A DNA stretch of 64,000 nucleotides from contig JADNRZ010000018.1 in the NCBI GenBank assembly GCA_015501605.1, forward strand, positions 186,001 to 250,000, given 5' to 3'. A program made the translations under genes and the position numbers. Numbering within the stretch: position 1 is the stretch's first letter; every line of letters begins with the position of its first letter. The stretch comes from Panaeolus papilionaceus. Taxonomy: Eukaryota > Basidiomycota > Agaricomycetes > Agaricales. Below the pieces are notes generated by a model, which had not been told where the DNA came from, did no database searches, and saw only the letters and a program-made list of their open reading frames with translations. Of the stretch, positions 10,754-22,780 are shown one piece after another.

Positions 10754-13700
10754 CTATGATGAGATGGGGTGGCCTGCCAGGACTTTGTTGATGGTGTTGG
10801 TCCGTAGGACCGTATCGGCAAACAGCGCGCGAACCAGAGCAACCAGCTCGTCGACCTGGAAGTCAACCAATGCCCCTTGCTCAAACAAATATGTAATGTC
10901 AGCCAGTGAAGCCTCCTAGATCCAGATCTGTGAGTCAGTACGAGTAACCCTCTAGGCAAATAGCAACAAACCAGTAATTCCGACAAATAACTAAACTTGA
11001 GCCAATTTGGCACGTATGCCACAACAAACGAAGGCTAAAGATAACATAGAGTCAGGAAAGACGGAAATGGAACGAAAGCGATGCTCTGTACCTGTGTGGG
11101 GTCCTCACTGAATAAACCCTCCAGGGAGTTCAACATCCGGCACAGCTCACTCAGACGATGCGACTCGAGCTCTGGGATGTCAGGCAGGGCCAGGACATCA
11201 TGCAGCACCCTAGACAGCGCCGCGTCGACGATTGAACCAATGGCGGAGTAGTATTTGCTCTTCGTCAGTAAGCCCTTTACCAACCGAGTCAGAAACGTGT
11301 CGCTATTTATTTTCGGAGATATTACATACCTTGAGTCGCGGCGCGAGGCGTTTGATGTCCTTCAACACCTGGTTGACGGCGGTTTCACATTCGTCATACT
11401 GATCTTGATTCCCTGTGTACATGAAGCCCTGCGCCCCATCCACCAAAAGTGTATCAATTGCCTTGCGTTCGCGGTCCTTTATATTCGGGAGGTCAGGAAC
11501 GCGAGGACAATTCAAGTTAAATTGGATCCACTTACGATTGTATCAGTAAACCAACTATCGCCAAGTATCTGGAGATGGTTGCGACATTCAGCGAGACGTT
11601 CTTTTAACATGCTTTGACCATAAAGAGTATCTTCAACACGCTGGACTGCACCCGCCATGTATAAACAGCAATTTGAGAACAAAATAGATCTCTCAGGTGA
11701 TTCAAGCTCCTCTGCAAAGGTGACGGGGTAAAGAGCTTCAAATAGATCGAGAATGGAGGATGCGGATTGGACGAGTATCGCTCCAGGAGCTGGGGTTACA
11801 TCCTTTGCATCGGGAAAGAGATTGGAGGCATAAAATAGCTTGCTTTCGTCGATAACAGTTTCGATCATTCGGATAATGCGTTTGGCTCGCTTGGGTACGT
11901 CGTAATATTCCTTTGGGGCGATGGTTGTCACAACCTCGGGTGGTCGCTTGATTCCGTTCTGGCGACGTGAACCTCCGTTGGTTTGTGCTTGAGGTGCCTT
12001 GGGTGAAGGGGGTGAGAGCGTGATCGTGGTGGTCGGATGAGGCTGTGGGGTAGTAGCATGTGGTTCCACTTTAGAATTAGAGTTACTTCCAGTTTTTCTG
12101 TGCTTGGAAGCCAATTTTTCTAGCCGAGTTGCAGCTTTTGGTTGGGTGACAGGCTTTACGGGAGAAGGAGGTGCAGGAGGTTCTGTAGCAGGGTTATCCA
12201 CAGATGGATCGCCCCATGGATCGTCCCATGGGTCATCGACCACAGTTTCTTCTTGGGAAGTTAACTCGTCATTCCAACCCCAAGCGTCTTCAGGATCTGG
12301 CTCCGTAGCTTCCCCGTTCACATTGCTGTCCTTCATTGGATCCTCCGCCGGCCCTGTTGCGTCAGATTCCGGAATCACTTCGTCTGGTACCTCGTCATCG
12401 AAGCCCCAACTATCCCCCGCATCTTCCTTTCCGTTCGGAGTAGTAGGTTCATCGAAACCCCAGCTATCGCCATTCGTCTCGCCTGCTTCGGGAGTTTTGG
12501 TTTCCTGGTCGTGGTCCCATTCGTCAGCCTTTTCCTCGATAGGTGCTGTCATGGGCTCATCAAAGCCCCATGCGTCATCCTGAACATCATCCTCGACCTG
12601 GACAGGGACAACAGTAGGTATTGAAGTTTCCAACCCACCGTCACTAATTGCTTTGAATGTATCTTTGAGGTCATCCGGTTGAAGAATTTCTTTTCGAGCT
12701 AGCTCGAGAATTTCAGTACGTCTCCGTCTTTCGTAGTGACCTGAAACGCCTGCCAACCACGATTTAAGGACATCCTCTGGCCAGTCACTTCCTATTAGGC
12801 GCTGGATTTCGTTTTCTTCGAAAGCTACAGCACGTTTTAGCAGTTTGAGAAACGCTGGTAGAAGACCGAAAGAAGATGGCAGCGAAACCACCAGGAGATT
12901 ATTAAGAACGCTTTGGGTAAGGGGTTTTCCAAGTGAACGGGGGAAATTAGAAGCTTCGTCTCCGGGCAGATGAGGGAACAGTCTCGTGTGAAGGAATTCA
13001 AGTATTCGGGATACATTGTCGATCCTGGAGATAAGATCTTCGTTGTTGGGTGGTGAAGGGATCAATGAGAGAGTGGAAACACGCGGATTGGACGTATCAA
13101 TTGAAATACTGAATGGTTGCCGAAGGACATGGTCGAAGAAATATGATTGTACGTCTCTCCGGAGCGTCGACAGGTGGTTAGATAGTGAAAGGGGCGAGAG
13201 GCTACGGAAGACGGATGCAAGATCAAGAATATGACTGCTTTGTCTCACTGTCGAAACTTGAGCACCTGCTCAACCTACAACACACGTCGAAATTTCGTAC
13301 CTTCAACACTGGTCCTGACTTGTATGGATGTTGGTGAAAGCTGAACGGCCTTTGAATAGGTGTCATTCAGCTGATCCTCTGCCCTCGCCATAAGTGCAGA
13401 GAATTTAGTCTGTCATAGTGTATCAGTGTATGTCGTTAGAGAAATAGGATGGACGCCGACCTTGACATCTGACATTATTGTCGTCCCAGAAAGACCGTCA
13501 GGAAGATGTTGTACGAGTTCATGCCACTGCCTCCCTTCGGATACGGCCTCGGGAAGCTTCCCTGCTTGCACAAGTCCATGAATAGACGTGTAGAGGTTCC
13601 TACATCTGAGAAGGTAGAACAGCGACTCGGAAACAGTCTGTGCGTCACTAGCTCTCTGTTGTAAGAGGGAATGCTCGGTCAATGTTTGAAAAAGCACTGG

Positions 13701-14113
13701 TAAAAGGCCTGTCTAGAAAATAGTCAGCTAAATTAGTATGTAAAAGGGTTGATGTACCTTCGGGTTCGATATGGTGTCCTCAATGTTGTCTACTTGTTGG
13801 CTTAACTGGTTGTACTGCAGCTCTACAGACTTGGAAGTTTGTAGCCGCTGTTCAAACAGCGGCAAATCAGCCTGGATGCGGTCATGAATTCGTTGCTTTC
13901 GGCGATTTTAAAGCATGAGCGTGATATATGTCGCTAAATAATCTCGTTTACCTTGGTGTTCAGAATGGAATCGTCAAGTTCTTGCAACCACAATGACGAC
14001 AGGGACGAATTCAAGGTGTCTCTTGTAGCAGCGCCTATTTTGTACAAGATCTTTGAAGAGACATCAACAGGTGTTTGTCTCTTAGGAAGATGGTCCGGTA
14101 CTGGAAAAGCCAT
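10754..14113 (-). CDS. ZW10: ZW10-family vesicle tethering protein with Trp/acidic repeat
   Basis: ZW10 (yeast Dsl1) is a subunit of the NRZ/Dsl1 tether that captures COPI vesicles at the ER; in animals it also serves the kinetochore. The start at 14113 gives MAFPVPDHLPKRQTPVDVSS. N-terminal exons are helical (VELQYNQLSQQVDNIEDTIS; LLQQRASDAQTVSESLFYLL). The large exon (13248-11512) carries an acidic region at about 12579-12205 with repeated DxWGF/DxWGW motifs. It then has the conserved ZW10 core (VPKRAKRIIRMIETVIDESK; LFSNCCLYMAGAVQRVEDTL). Exons at 11515-10760 complete the helical C-terminus, ending NKVLAGHPISS. It shares a 137-base divergent spacer with EMC5. Confidence 0.88.
12205..12579 (-). 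repeat. Imperfect Trp/acidic peptide repeat inside ZW10
   Basis: Six short acidic motifs centred on Trp follow one another: DDAWGFDEP, DEWDHD, DSWGFDEP, DSWGFDDEVP, DAWGWNDEL and DDPWDDPWGDPS. They are separated by 10-35 residues rich in Glu, Pro and Thr. The DNA repeat is partly visible as TCATCGAAGCCCCA-like blocks on the plus strand. This region lies where yeast Dsl1 has its coatomer-binding acidic loop. Confidence 0.85.
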
Positions 14114-14250
14114 GGAGGGAGTGGAGGAGTAGCACTAAGTCTTCAGTTAGGAGAACACCGTGGCTAAAGCATACGACACCACGTGGACGTGGACAAGCCG
14201 CCAGTGATCTCATCACCGCGACCGTCCTGCTTCAAGTTCTTCCTCTCATC
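14114..14250. promoter_or_regulatory. Shared divergent promoter, ZW10 and EMC5
   Basis: Only 137 bases separate the two start codons, so the upstream signals must be shared or overlap. The spacer contains CACGTGGACGTGG (about 14181), with a CACGTG E-box. Both products act at the ER. Confidence 0.5.
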
Positions 14251-14802
14251 ATGTCGTTCACTGGTCGTGTCTTTCTTCTAATTGCTACTCTGGGCATTCT
14301 ACATGGTACGTTAAATCTGAATAGCTACTTGACACTCAATTTTCATACATTTTTGTAGCGGCCTTCTCGACCTATGAACGTCAGTGACATTGTTCAAGTT
14401 CAATAAAAATAATACTCACACCTTAGTCTGTATTAGACTTGTCTCAATTAAAGGCTCTTGAGAGACCTGAAGGTCCTATACCACCAGATGTCAGTGCTTT
14501 GATAAAAACCACGACTTCTTCTTTCCAACTGACAGTCGCCTCACAGATTGCTGTTGAAACGCTTGTCGCTTTGGTGCTCGGGATTCTGGGAGCCTGTCTG
14601 AATGCACCACCATTGAAAGACATTACGTGGTCCAGTGAAATGCGAAAGCAGTTAGTAATACCTTGTTCACATCATCTACCTTCGCTCATGGTTATTTTCT
14701 AGCACCATCGACCAGATGGATTCAAGGTTAGGTTTTGCAAGTTACGTCAATAGAGGCAACCACCTGCTATCACGAGCTCCCACTTCGTCCTCACGTAAAT
14801 GA
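14251..14802 (+). CDS. EMC5: ER membrane protein complex subunit 5
   Basis: EMC5 (MMGT in animals, KRE27) is a core membrane subunit of the EMC insertase that places membrane proteins in the ER. The first exon encodes MSFTGRVFLLIATLGILH, a membrane span. Short exons give AAFSTYE and then LSQLKALERPEGPIPPDVSA, the most conserved block of the family. A second span follows (AVETLVALVLGILGACL), with LNAPPLKDITWSSEMRKH. The last exon (from 14703) ends SRAPTSSSRK, giving roughly 125-130 residues, normal for the family. There are four introns, all GT-AG. Confidence 0.9.
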
Positions 14803-15632
14803 ACACCGCTCTTTGTCTCTCTGAAATGTCTTTGTGATTCCTTTGGATATTTGGACCTCAGCACCGTCTTTCCTGAAGCACTAGCACCCACGCCGTCATG
14901 CTTGAAATTACATCACTTCTAACGAAACTGAATTTCAACGGGAACAACTTATGAAAGGCTGCTTTGTATTAGAAGTAATGCCAACCTGCCCATTTCAAAT
15001 TGTCACAATAAATGTGGGCTCTCTGACACCGGCTAACTTGAGTAGCTGCTAGTCTTCGTCCAATCCATGGAGAATGGCAATACCCCGCATTAATCCAAGG
15101 TTTTGACTTCTTCCGTTTTTTATGTCCACACCAAATTAAACGAGTCCCAACCTGTATGCTACACCTTCACAGATAGGACTTCGGAGGATGATGATGTCGG
15201 ATACTAAGTAATAGACTCCGACAAAGATGTCATGATCACATGTCGCGGCATCTCGTTAGTCTAATTCAAATTGCCAAATCAATATTAATCACCATGACCC
15301 TGTCCAAGCTTTTATCACTTGTGCCAGGATCCGGATAGACTCCTTAACATTGAACACCCTCCATCTGCTTGTTGGGTGCTATTAGAAGGGCAGGTGCCAC
15401 TCTAAGGCTACAGTGTGCAACGTGTGCGCAGACCTTCACAGATTCCCACCTTCAACCAAGTCACCTACTGACACTTTGAACTCTTACTACGCCTGCTATT
15501 CACCACGCATTAATCATCCATTGACCTTGAGACGACGGCCTGTTCTTTGCATACTACTCAACTTTCAAATCCACTCTCTTTCTTTGATATCACCCTGCAC
15601 TCTTCGAACCTCAATATCATAGTATCTGAATC
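14803..15632. other. Intergenic stretch, no gene seen
   Basis: This 830-base stretch holds the EMC5 3' flank and the upstream region of the zinc transporter. The last 200 bases are rich in pyrimidines, as is common just upstream of fungal start codons. No coding sequence or structured RNA is apparent. Confidence 0.45.
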
Positions 15633-17522
15633 ATGAAGAATACGACGAGGATTGGTATCGTGCTTGTAATTAGCCTTGGGTTCTTTGCAGCGGAAATAGC
15701 TAGTCAGTATTACTGCATAGTTGACTTTCCTTATCTGAGGTTAACTGACTGTACCTACTAGTTGGATTCAAGACCAAGAGTCTTGCCTTGATTGCCGATG
15801 CAGTGAGTTCTCAATGTCATCACCTTGGTACTAAAAAGGCACTTATGAGCGTTAACCAATTACCTTATAGTTTCATTATCTTAATGTATGTCCAAGATTA
15901 TCAAAGTTAATTCCTAACGCTGACATTCTTCATCTGATTACTAGGACATAGTTGCATAGTAATATTTCAGATAGCTTCTTCGTGTGTATGTATCATCTCA
16001 CTCTGACTTTCTACAGCGCCATAGCTTTCGGTGCTGCATACGTGCGTCTTTTAGCTGGATTACTGCTCCAACCCAGATACTGACGGGTCTCTCCACACTA
16101 ATAATAGTTGCAAGAACGTGGTCAACATGTGAGCCTCGAACGCGGAGTTACCATGGGCCATCTGTTCACCTCATGTTTCTGTAGACACATAGCTTCACAT
16201 ATGCGTTTCATCGCGCCGAGCTCGTTGGTATGAAACCCCATCATTTGCTTCAGATTCAGGCGCTCAGCGGTTGTTAACTTCGATCTTAGGTGCCTTCTTC
16301 AACGGTGTATTCCTGCTGGCATTGGCACTGTCCATCTTCCTCCAGTCTATAGAGCGCTTTGTCCACGTCGAAGAAGTGACTACACCAAAGTTAATTCTTA
16401 TTATCGGCTGCGTAGGCCTTGGCTTGAATATCACCAGCGCATTCGTCATACACGGTGAGAATTCGGAACCCTCTTCATGTCCGCTAACTATACTCAAATT
16501 TCATTTCGACATAAGATCACCATGGCGGGCATGGCCATAGCCATGGGTCCCCTCCTTTCGAGGATAGTTCCTTGGAACTGAGGAGGCCAGATGCACGACG
16601 AGATCTGCTTGTAACTAACGTCCTTCTGTTCCAATACCATGGATCTAACTGACGTTTGACTGAAAGCATGCAACGCACAATCACCGGGTGGATCCCCCTG
16701 TAAATACACCGCAACACAATTTAGGTCTTGTTGGGGTCTTGGTTCATTTGTTTGGCGACGCTGTCAACAGTGGGTTTTCGTACAACGTCGCCAGTTCTTA
16801 CTCGTGTCTCAATGTTTTCTTCACGATCCAGATATCGGCGTCATTATAGCGGCGGTGATTCTTATGAAAGTCGCGTCCCCGAAACGATTTTACGCAGACC
16901 CTGCCGTGTCACTTGCTATTAGCTTCATTATTTTTGCCAGCGCAATACCCATGAGTAAGCTGTTCGCTATTTGCGTCTCTGTAAATTCAGACTCAGCATC
17001 CCCTTCATAGCCTTGAAGTCTGGCCGTATTCTGTTGGAAGCTTCCCCTACACACCTCGATCTGGCTAAGGTAAAGGAAGACCTACTCTCGGTAAGCACTT
17101 TTCTTGAATGAACTGTATTGAAAAACCATGTTAAAATTGTCCCTAGATTCCTGATGTGCTTTCTGTACACGATCTTCACGTCTGGCATCTCTCACAGTCG
17201 TAAGTATCACCCCACTTTGTTTATGGAACATGACGTTTATAATTTGTATTCGATTAGGGTCATTCTCGCATCTCTCCATGTTTGTGTCCCGCAGGAAACG
17301 TCCATGGAGCATTGGGAACGCACAGAGAGAACTTTGCAGCATTGCTTCGAGGAATATGGCATCACCCATGTCACAATCTCTCCCGAAATACAGAGGGACT
17401 TCCAGACTATGACGCAGATTTCAGACGACGTCGCAGGCGGTTGCAGGCTTCCCTCTCATGACGATTTCGGATGCTCGGTAAGCGAGTTGAAGAAAAGGCG
17501 CGTGCCCGAAGGCGGGCCGTAA
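15633..17522 (+). CDS. Cation diffusion facilitator zinc transporter (ZRC1/COT1-like)
   Basis: This is a CDF/SLC30 proton antiporter, expected to move zinc from the cytosol into the vacuole or ER. Despite at least ten introns the frame can be followed throughout. It starts MKNTTRIGIVLVISLGFFAA, then IGFKTKSLALIADAFHYLND, with the HxxxD metal site of TM2. DIVAYAIAFGAAYLQERGQH and SFTYAFHRAELVGAFFNGVF follow. A short His-rich loop (HDHHGGHGHSHG, about 16509-16545, and HATHNHR) precedes LGLVGVLVHLFGDAVNN (TM5 HxxxD). The protein ends with the cytosolic CDF domain (IPDVLSVHDLHVWHLSQS, VILASLHVCVP). Codons that look like stops fall inside introns. Confidence 0.87.
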
Positions 17523-20481
17523 ATTAGCACATTAGGGGCAACACGGTCGGGGACCCTTCCCAGATTGTAGGTTTCCGTCCTAGTATCTCCGAAATTCGAC
17601 TAGTTCCTCTTATTTCCCCGCTTTCATATACCGTACATCTACGGAAGTGCTAGACATTTTTGGACTGCCGTATCGTTTTCTTGCCATTGTTCTTTTTACG
17701 GTCATGAGCTCCGGTCAATTCATGCATACGTTCCATTTTACGCAGTTCGTTGATTTAAGGTCACCGAATATAGGCATTTGCCTTCCAATCTGTCGGAAAT
17801 TCCCCACAAAAATTCCACATCAACATACAGACAGTCATGTCGATCCTGTCCAGGTGCCTGCGTTATTGTGTGAGAAGACCCTTGCCAACGAGCTTATCTC
17901 GCGTAATTCGAGAAATGGAGAGTGAGTTGGAATGCTAAGAACCCTTGCGTGGGTTGAAAAATCACTCCATCAAGAGCCTGGAAAGATTTATGTGTAGAAA
18001 AAGAATTTGTTCATTGTCTCGATGCCCATTTGAAGACTAGAATGATCAATGTCATTGCCGGATCACGAGTTTTGATGTAATCTGGGCGCTAGTGATGGTC
18101 AACAGACCCTACCAGAAAAGGGCATCGTGGGGATCAAAGAAGTAAGGTGAACTTAGCTCGAAGGCAACGCGATCATCCGTCGAAGCTGTCGAGAAGCTTT
18201 GTAACAACCAAAAATGTCGCTGAAAACTGCGAACGGTGATTGAAAAGCTTCTTGAGCACTTTGGGCTGCGGGCTTCGCTACTTTCTTTGAGAGCCGCTCC
18301 GATAGCCGCACGTGGAAGGCGATCCGCTATGAGCACCAAATCACCCCGACGAAGGCTCGGAGCGGACACTTGCTCCGAGACCATTGTTCTATGCAGCGTG
18401 GAGCTTCATAAATAGTAATGAACGTCCCGAAAAAGATGAAATTAAAGCGAGTTAACAAGAAACAATAAAAATAGATAAGCCCTGCCTAAAGTGACCGAGT
18501 ATGATGATCAAGGTTAAGAGTTGGTTGACACCGCGCAATGTGGTCAGGAGCACTTATGGAATTCCAACCTGGTAACGAGGTCCCGAAGTGGGTAATTTCT
18601 GAGCACGCTACTTAGATTCATAATTGTGGAAATGAAATCAAATGGAAAACTCCTCGATGGAAAGTCGGTTGGAGGGTGGAATTTTGCGGAGTGGGGTTTC
18701 TGCCCTGATGTCTATCCATGCAGATATCTTGAGAAAGAAAGGAGCAATGCCGAGGAAGGGTAAGCGGTCTGTTTCTCTGCCGATAAGTTACCATAAGAGT
18801 AGCAAATGGAAATTTGGATGAAATGTCATTGTACAGCTCTGCGTATATAGATACCGGGCCAACCAGCTCACGGAGGAGTTTTGAACCATTTTGTACTTTG
18901 GGTATGGGACCTGATGAGGTCATAGGAGGTCCAAAGAGACCTCGAGGCAGTCGACACCCGCAGCATGTTTCTTTACCGTCGTCAAATGCCTCGTTAGGAG
19001 GTGGCAGTGACTCTTTGAACATCCTGAAGGGCGCGCTCAATATATGAACACATTAATCGAATATGGTAAAATCGCGCGGTAAATGTGCGCGACAAGGGTG
19101 AGGCAATCGATTAGATGCTCTTTTTTTTTTTTGGTGTTGTACTTTATCGATCTTTGGGGCATTTCATCTTATCGGCAGATGATTCACAGCCTAGAGCCGA
19201 CGATGATTTTGGAAAAACACGGGCTTTGGGGTTGGAGACAACGATGGGGGTGAGTTCATAGTTGACGACTATTAAGAGGCTGTGGGCCGAAGGCTATAGC
19301 TATTTTCAGGTGGAGGGATATCCGGGAGGCGCCTCGAGGCAACAGTGATGCTCGGCGCAACGTGTTGGTCACGCGTGGGACGCGCCTAGGGCACGAGGCC
19401 GACCATGGACTGTCTTCATAGCGGGGTTCAGACGGGTGCGATTGGGGCTATGGTCTACCGGACCTGGTGCCCCAAGCATGTCAGCTCGATAAACGTGGAC
19501 GATGAAACGAACCTCCGAGGTATGGCACGGAAAACATTACCAAAAACTACCTTCAACTGAGTAATCAATTTGAATGCAGAATGCAAAGCAGTCTACGGAC
19601 CAGAGCTTACCGCATTGTTTACTGCTGTAATTGTGCAGTTCGGTCTATTGTTCGAAGGGAAAGTTCTATTGCATGGAGTCATTTCAGACTCATATTATCA
19701 AGAAAATTGGTTCATGTTAGCACTGCGGGTTCGGGAGGCCTTTAAGGTGGCTGGAAAGATGAATGAAAAATTACATCTTATTATATCTGACAAAGTTTGT
19801 GTAGAATGAAGCAGAACGCACGAGACTGGACTGGAAAATATGTCGAAGGATGAGTGGTTTCTACATTAGGTGGAACATATGGTGGTGGTTAGCTGAGCTG
19901 GTGTTGTTTGTAATGTAGCAACTAGATCCTATATCGATCGAATTCCCAGAGAGGAACAAGGTACGATAGAGCCCAGCGATCTGACCCTAATTATGTTTAT
20001 TCATTTACATGAGAGAGATGGTGTGCAGTATGAAGGGACACGATAAACATGTCATAGTCTTAAGGCTTGTAACCCACGTTCATTCAACTATGTGACGGGA
20101 CAATAAAAAATAATAGTCGGGAGAGGGGAAGGAAGTAAGCAAGGTACGAGGAGGCAGACCTTGCTGGATGAATAGCGAGGTCGGAAATTGAATTTTGTAT
20201 ATAATAAAGAAATTAAAAATACACAGGTTATTTGAGCCGGTTATGATAAAACCAGCCAATCCGGAGCACGTGAATCAACGTAATGCGATCAAAGACCAAT
20301 TCAGATCTTAGTGGTTAATGCATTGCTATTGCTCGGGGACACAGCCTGCAAACATTTCTACCGACTCAGTTCCTCCGATACTTAGGGTTGAGGAGCAGGA
20401 GTAAACAACCATATAAATATATATAATGTATCTGTTTACTTCTGATCCGTCGCTTTCCTTTTCTCCCCCATATTCTTTCAG
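17523..20481. other. Gene-poor 3-kb stretch
   Basis: No gene can be supported here. Weak candidates are a minus-strand frame at 18618-19040 (140 codons, with a Cys/Pro-rich start, MFKESLPPPNEAFDDG), a minus-strand frame at 18109-18384, and a plus frame at 19570-19809. None matches a family I know or splices into a longer product. A more GC-rich patch spans about 19300-19560 and AT-rich sequence follows. The final 400 bases are the promoter of the Zn2Cys6 gene, with TATAAATATATATAA near 20411. Confidence 0.4.
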
Positions 20482-22780
20482 ATGATTGCTGACGGCACAA
20501 GACAAGCCAAGGCATCCTCTTCTTCAAGACCCACAAAGCCTCTCAAACGAGGGAAAGCATGTATGAATTGCAGGTATTTCTTATTTAACGTCCTATTACG
20601 CGTTCAGCTTTTAACTTTCTCAAAAGGTTTCTAAAGATAGTGCGCGAAAATCTTCCCTCCTACTTTCCTTCATTCACTTACCTATATCATCCCTCTCCCC
20701 GCAGAAATGTGATGGTGTAAAGCCTGTTTGCGGTCCATGTGAGCAGCATCCACGCGATGACGAGTGTGAATATGCCGATGGTCCAGCGAGGTCACGGACA
20801 AAGGTGTTAGAGGAAACCGTATCGAGGCTAGAGGCTCGTCTACTCGAACTCGAGAAACCTGATGGCTCAACACCTTCTGTCACCCTTCATGATCCATATG
20901 GCGGTTACGCATCTCACTCAAAATCTCCTCCACAATTATCCATACCAGAATCTGTTCCTATGTTCTCCGGCATCTCCCCATTCTCTCCGACATCGACCAC
21001 GTCGAGTCTCCCTTCTGGTAGGCACTGGCAATCATTCACAATGCTGGAAGCGAACGCTGAATTTATAGGCTCGAGTGGGTCATCGACAACACCTATAAAC
21101 CCTCCTCCGAGTAGTAACACGTATCTAGGTCTCGAGGTCAGTACTTGGATCATCTAAGCAATGCCTACGGAATGACTCATTCGATACCTAACAGGAACCC
21201 CCCATCCCCACATTACATGCTTCGTATGTACAAGTTATATTTTGCTTTCCGTCCGGCTAACTAACCTTTTCTTAGTCTTGATAAATTTCTCCCTCATGCC
21301 CAACAATTCGGTTTCTTCCTTCACATTCCTTCATTCTACAATTCTGCTATGCTCGCCTTCCCTCTTGGACATGCTTCCAGACCCACTGCAGGTCTTCTGC
21401 ACGCTGTACACCTATTCGGCGTCCATTTTTCCCAACCAGAAGGAGCACACAGCCAAGAATCACATCTTCTTGCCCGTGCCGTTCAAAACGTCGCAACTGA
21501 CCTTGTTGGTTCACATCCCAACAAGATTATCCATACCTTGCAGGCCGAAATACTGCTGGCGTACTACTTTTTGCGTACGGGATCACTTCTGGCCGCTAAA
21601 CATCGTACTGGAGCAGCTATTTCCTTAGCCCTCGGCTGTGGCTTGCACAAAATTCGCTCGGTCAATTTGTCCGCACGCTCAACAATCGCTATTGTTCACG
21701 ATCAGCCAGACCCATTGCCCTTGCCGACTTCCCAAATTGAGGAGGCTGAGCGTATCAATGGATTTTGGGCCGTTTTTATGCTCCACAAATTCATCACTGT
21801 CGCATTGGAGGCTCCCTCACATGTTTGTGGGGCCTTGGAAGCACCAGGGATGCAAATAGACACGCCGTGGCCATTTGACATGGACACCTTCGCCGAGGTA
21901 AAATTTACTCTCTTCTTTTATTTTTAGGTAAACTGATTCACGATGCGTAGGGTATGCTACATCCTGACCTCCAAGGGAATTCAACGGTCAGAATATTTCT
22001 CAACGCTCATACTGCGGATATTCAACCGGGAGACCCACCCATGGTGTTAGCCAACAAGGCAGCCATTCTTTTCCACCGTGCAGCCCATTTAACTGGACAA
22101 TGGTCACCTAGTATGTTGTGTAGTTATTTCATTTCGTCTACCCGAGTTCTTACACCCCTCTGTAGCAATGTCCCCGAGGGACAGAATGGCCTATGACGCT
22201 GCCGCGCGATCGGTCAACCTTCTTATCGAGTCATTCCGCGCGAACCTGATGCCGATTCACACTTATGAAGCACATCACCCATCTATTCGGACCATTCTGT
22301 TGACCCACGCTCTCATCGACGCAGCTTCAATAAAGCTACATTGGATTTTCAGTTATGCTTATCCTGCATCGAAAGAGATCTGCCTTAATGCCGCGCGAAA
22401 CATGGTCAACTATGGAGACCTGAATTTACACGACATTGGGCACATCAACCCAATGATGGGGGTACGTTAATAATTTCGCTGTTACACTCCGCCAATGCTC
22501 ACTCTATTCTCATCTCAGAATCTATGGATGACAGCGTGCCATGTCCTTATCGACGAAATTTCTCGTGTCCGTCAAACCAAAGCCTCGTGGCCTGAGCCTG
22601 GCGGGGCTGAAGACGAGTTGATGGAATCCTACCGCAACGGGCTCAAGGCTATGAGCCTCTTCTCTCAGGACAATGTTTTAATGCGTGAGTAGCGACCCCG
22701 AGAACTCTCTCATCACATCTGACATGGCACGAATAGGACACCAACTTACTAAAGTTCAAGACGCCTTCGAGGCAATCTAA
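20482..22780 (+). CDS. Zn2Cys6 transcription factor with fungal-specific regulatory domain
   Basis: This is a nuclear DNA-binding regulator; its targets are unknown. The start at 20482 gives MIADGTRQAKASSSSRPTKP. The zinc cluster is split by two introns: CMNC-R, FLKI, then KCDGVKPVCGPCEQHPRDDEC, which restores the C-x2-C-x6-C-x5-C-x2-C spacing. A coiled-coil linker follows (KVLEETVSRLEARLLELEK). The large middle region (about 21270-22700; SHPNKIIHTLQAEILLAYYF, ISLALGCGLHKI, EEAERINGFWAVFMLHKF) is the fungal_trans-type domain. The last exon, after 22737, ends KVQDAFEAI. There are about eight introns. No metabolic cluster lies next to it. Confidence 0.87.

Noticed and set aside
12104..12583. 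Plus-strand Ser/Gly-rich frame of 159 codons
   Set aside because: It is the antisense shadow of the ZW10 Trp/acidic repeat.
16609..16668. Stop after the His-rich loop of the transporter
   Set aside because: A GT-AG intron starting GTAACTAACG removes it and joins to HATHNHR and LGLVGVLVHLFGDAVN in frame.
15633..17522. Apparent stop codons and frame breaks in the zinc transporter, as if a pseudogene
   Set aside because: Every break falls in an intron with GT-AG ends; choosing the right acceptor (for example TGTAG before ACACATAGC) restores the family sequence throughout.
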